This document shows positions 62,576-64,000 of a DNA stretch of 64,000 nt, in pieces (the stretch's first letter is position 1; each line of letters starts with the position of its first letter). Under the pieces are notes generated by a model. That model saw nothing but the letters and a program-made list of their open reading frames with translations, ran no database searches and had not been told where the DNA came from. The stretch is taken from the NCBI GenBank assembly GCA_021166725.1, contig JAJPES010000009.1:1-64000 (forward strand), in the 5' to 3' direction. A program made the position numbers and the translations under genes. The stretch is from Burkholderiaceae bacterium (GTDB lineage Bacteria > Pseudomonadota > Gammaproteobacteria > Burkholderiales > Burkholderiaceae_E).

Positions 62576-63327
62576 GCGAGCGCCCGTCGCGCGCCGAGGT
62601 ACAGGGCGCCGACCTCGGGGTTCTCGAGCAGCGCGCGCGCCTCGCCTTCGATGCGCTCGCGCCCCTCGGCGAGCACGTAGCCGCGATCCGAGATCGCCAG
62701 CGCCGCACGCGCGTTCTGCTCGACGACGAGGATCGTCAGTCCGAGTTCGCGCACCTCGCGCACCTTCGAGAAAACGATGCCGACGAACAGCGGCGACAGC
62801 CCGGCCGAGGGCTCGTCGAGCATCAGCACGCGTGGGCGAGACATCAGCGCGCGCGCGACCGCCACCATCTGCCGCTCGCCTCCCGACAACGTTCCGGCCG
62901 CCTGGCGACGGCGTTCTCCCAGCCGCGGAAACAACTGGTACATGCGATCGAGGTCCTCGTCGGCGCCGTCTCGCGCGCTGCGCGCCGCGGCACCGATCTC
63001 GAGGTTCTCCTGCACCGACAGGCGCGGGAAGACGTTGCCCGTCTGCGGCACGAAGGCGAGCCCGCGCGAAACCATGCGATGCGCGGGAACGCCGACCAGT
63101 TCGTCGCCGAACATCCGTATCGAACCGGAGCGCACCGGCACCAGGCCGGCGATGGCCTTCATCAGCGTCGACTTGCCGGCGCCGTTCGGGCCGAGCACGG
63201 TGACGATTTCGCGGTCGCGAACTTCCAGCGATGCGCCGCGCAGGATGTCCACCTCGGGCACGTAGCCGGCCACGACGTCGCGCACCACGAGCGCCGACCC
63301 GCCATCGCCGCCCGCACCGGGACTCAC
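62572..63327 (-). CDS. livF: Branched-chain amino acid ABC transporter ATP-binding protein LivF
   Basis: 251 aa starting at a GTG that overlaps the livG stop codon. Walker A GPNGAGKST (about 44-52), signature LSGGERQM, Walker B VLMLDEPSAGLSP and IVVEQN-type ILVVEQNARAAL. LivF-type, one of two ATPases in this transporter. Confidence 0.92.
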   Translation of the reverse strand: MSPGAGGDGGSALVVRDVVAGYVPEVDILRGASLEVRDREIVTVLGPNGAGKSTLMKAIAGLVPVRSGSIRMFGDELVGVPAHRMVSRGLAFVPQTGNVFPRLSVQENLEIGAAARSARDGADEDLDRMYQLFPRLGERRRQAAGTLSGGERQMVAVARALMSRPRVLMLDEPSAGLSPLFVGIVFSKVREVRELGLTILVVEQNARAALAISDRGYVLAEGRERIEGEARALLENPEVGALYLGARRALA

Positions 63328-64000
63328 GCGGGCACTCCTCCGAGGTATGCCTCGAGCACCCGGGCGTCGCTGCGCACGACCTGCGGCGGACCCTCGAGCA
63401 GCAGTTTGCCCTGCGCCATCACGAGGATCGGATCGCACAGGCTCATCACCAGGTCCATGTTGTGCTCGATGACGAGGAACGTGATGCCGCGCTGGTGCAG
63501 CTCGCGCAGCTTGTCGACGATCGTCGCCAGCAGCGTCGGATTCACGCCCGCGCCGGGCTCGTCGAGCAGCACGAGCTTCGGTTCGGACATCAACACGCGC
63601 GCGAGCTCGAGCAGCTTTTGCTGGCCGCCGGACAGGTTGCGCGCGAATTCGCCGGCCAGTCGCGACAACCCGACGAACTCCAGCACCTCGCGCGCGCGCT
63701 CGCGGATCGCGCGCTCCTCGCCGGCGACGCGCGCACGCGCGAACCAGTTGTTCCAGAAGCGCTCGCCGGCCTGGCGCTGCGGCACGACCATGCAGTTCTC
63801 GAGCACGGTCATGCCGGCGAACGGGCGCGGAATCTGGAAGGTGCGGACCAGCCCCTCGTCGAAGACACGATGAGGGGGCAGCCCGCCGATCGCCCGCCCC
63901 AGGAACGAGATCGTTCCGGAGTCGGGTCGGTGCACGCCGGCGATCGTGTTGAACAGCGTAGTCTTGCCGGCGCCGTTCGGGCCGATCAGCCCGGTGATCG
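63324..64000 (-). CDS. livG: Branched-chain amino acid ABC transporter ATP-binding protein LivG (5' end outside window)
   Basis: 225 codons visible of about 255. The frame enters at ITGLIGPNGAGKTTLFNTIAG (Walker A). LivG features follow: GLVRTFQIPRPFAGMTVLENCMV, LSGGQQKLLELARVLM and LVLLDEPGAGVNP. The N-terminal 25-30 residues lie beyond the window. Confidence 0.93.
   Translation of the reverse strand, partial: ITGLIGPNGAGKTTLFNTIAGVHRPDSGTISFLGRAIGGLPPHRVFDEGLVRTFQIPRPFAGMTVLENCMVVPQRQAGERFWNNWFARARVAGEERAIRERAREVLEFVGLSRLAGEFARNLSGGQQKLLELARVLMSEPKLVLLDEPGAGVNPTLLATIVDKLRELHQRGITFLVIEHNMDLVMSLCDPILVMAQGKLLLEGPPQVVRSDARVLEAYLGGVPA

Noticed and set aside
1-64000. CRISPR arrays, rRNA genes, prophage or complete insertion sequence
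   Set aside because: No regularly spaced direct repeats, rRNA sequence, phage structural genes or transposase frames were seen.

Overview
The window is GC-rich chromosomal DNA from a betaproteobacterium, most likely of the order Burkholderiales. The evidence is the rpsF-priB-rpsR-rplI-dnaB block (priB in this position is typical of beta- and gammaproteobacteria), the alaC-hom-thrC-molybdopterin-clpB order, polyhydroxyalkanoate (PHA) granule proteins, an FFLEELY-motif protein and a gltIJKL amino-acid transporter. No prophage, CRISPR array or complete insertion sequence was found. The window opens inside clpB and closes inside livG.

Layout. 1-6.5 kb: clpB (3' end missing) with a sigma32-like promoter, an old yellow enzyme and a HAD phosphatase. 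These are followed by an accessory patch (BrnA-like antitoxin with a brnT remnant, EamA transporter, crcB). 6.6-13.9 kb: one long leftward run alaC-hom-thrC-mobB-moeA-moaD-(ccdA-ccdB)-moaE, joining threonine and molybdenum-cofactor synthesis, with a ccdAB toxin-antitoxin pair wedged between moaD and moaE. 13.9-16.7 kb: a rightward Mth938-like gene, a peroxiredoxin and a PIN-PhoH ATPase. 17.0-17.7 kb: a DUF4160/DUF2442 pair. 17.9-22.1 kb: the primosome/ribosomal block, in which dnaB carries a 370-residue intein inside the Walker A motif. 22.4-34 kb: a SIMPL protein, an FFLEELY protein, a Tat-GMC oxidoreductase-lipase group, an acyl-CoA-reductase-like double SDR, a phasin, a patatin, a TetR regulator and a TPR/SAF-oxidoreductase pair. 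34.2-44.8 kb: recC-recB-recD-sulP, each joined to the next by overlapping stop/start codons. 44.8-49.5 kb: DUF924, a wax-ester synthase, an acyl-CoA-binding protein, a 420-bp inverted-repeat element, an Na+/H+ antiporter that appears to start at CTG, and a PHA-system protein. 49.5-55 kb: 2-hydroxyacid dehydrogenase, pncB and the gltIJKL transporter. 55.0-58.6 kb: a 175-bp MITE-like element, a ModE-like regulator and tungstate transporter tupBCA. 58.6-64 kb: tRNA-Arg, a MASE1-GGDEF cyclase and the liv branched-chain transporter.

Themes. Storage-lipid metabolism recurs (phasin, PHA-system protein, WS/DGAT, ACBP, patatin, acyl-CoA-reductase-like SDR, lipase). Oxyanion chemistry recurs too (molybdopterin genes plus a tungstate importer). 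Three toxin-antitoxin-type loci, two hairpin elements and a recurring intergenic sequence motif are the accessory parts. The most notable item is the dnaB intein: it starts with Ala and carries the Trp/Cys/Thr signature of the non-canonical class 3 inteins, with both LAGLIDADG motifs present.
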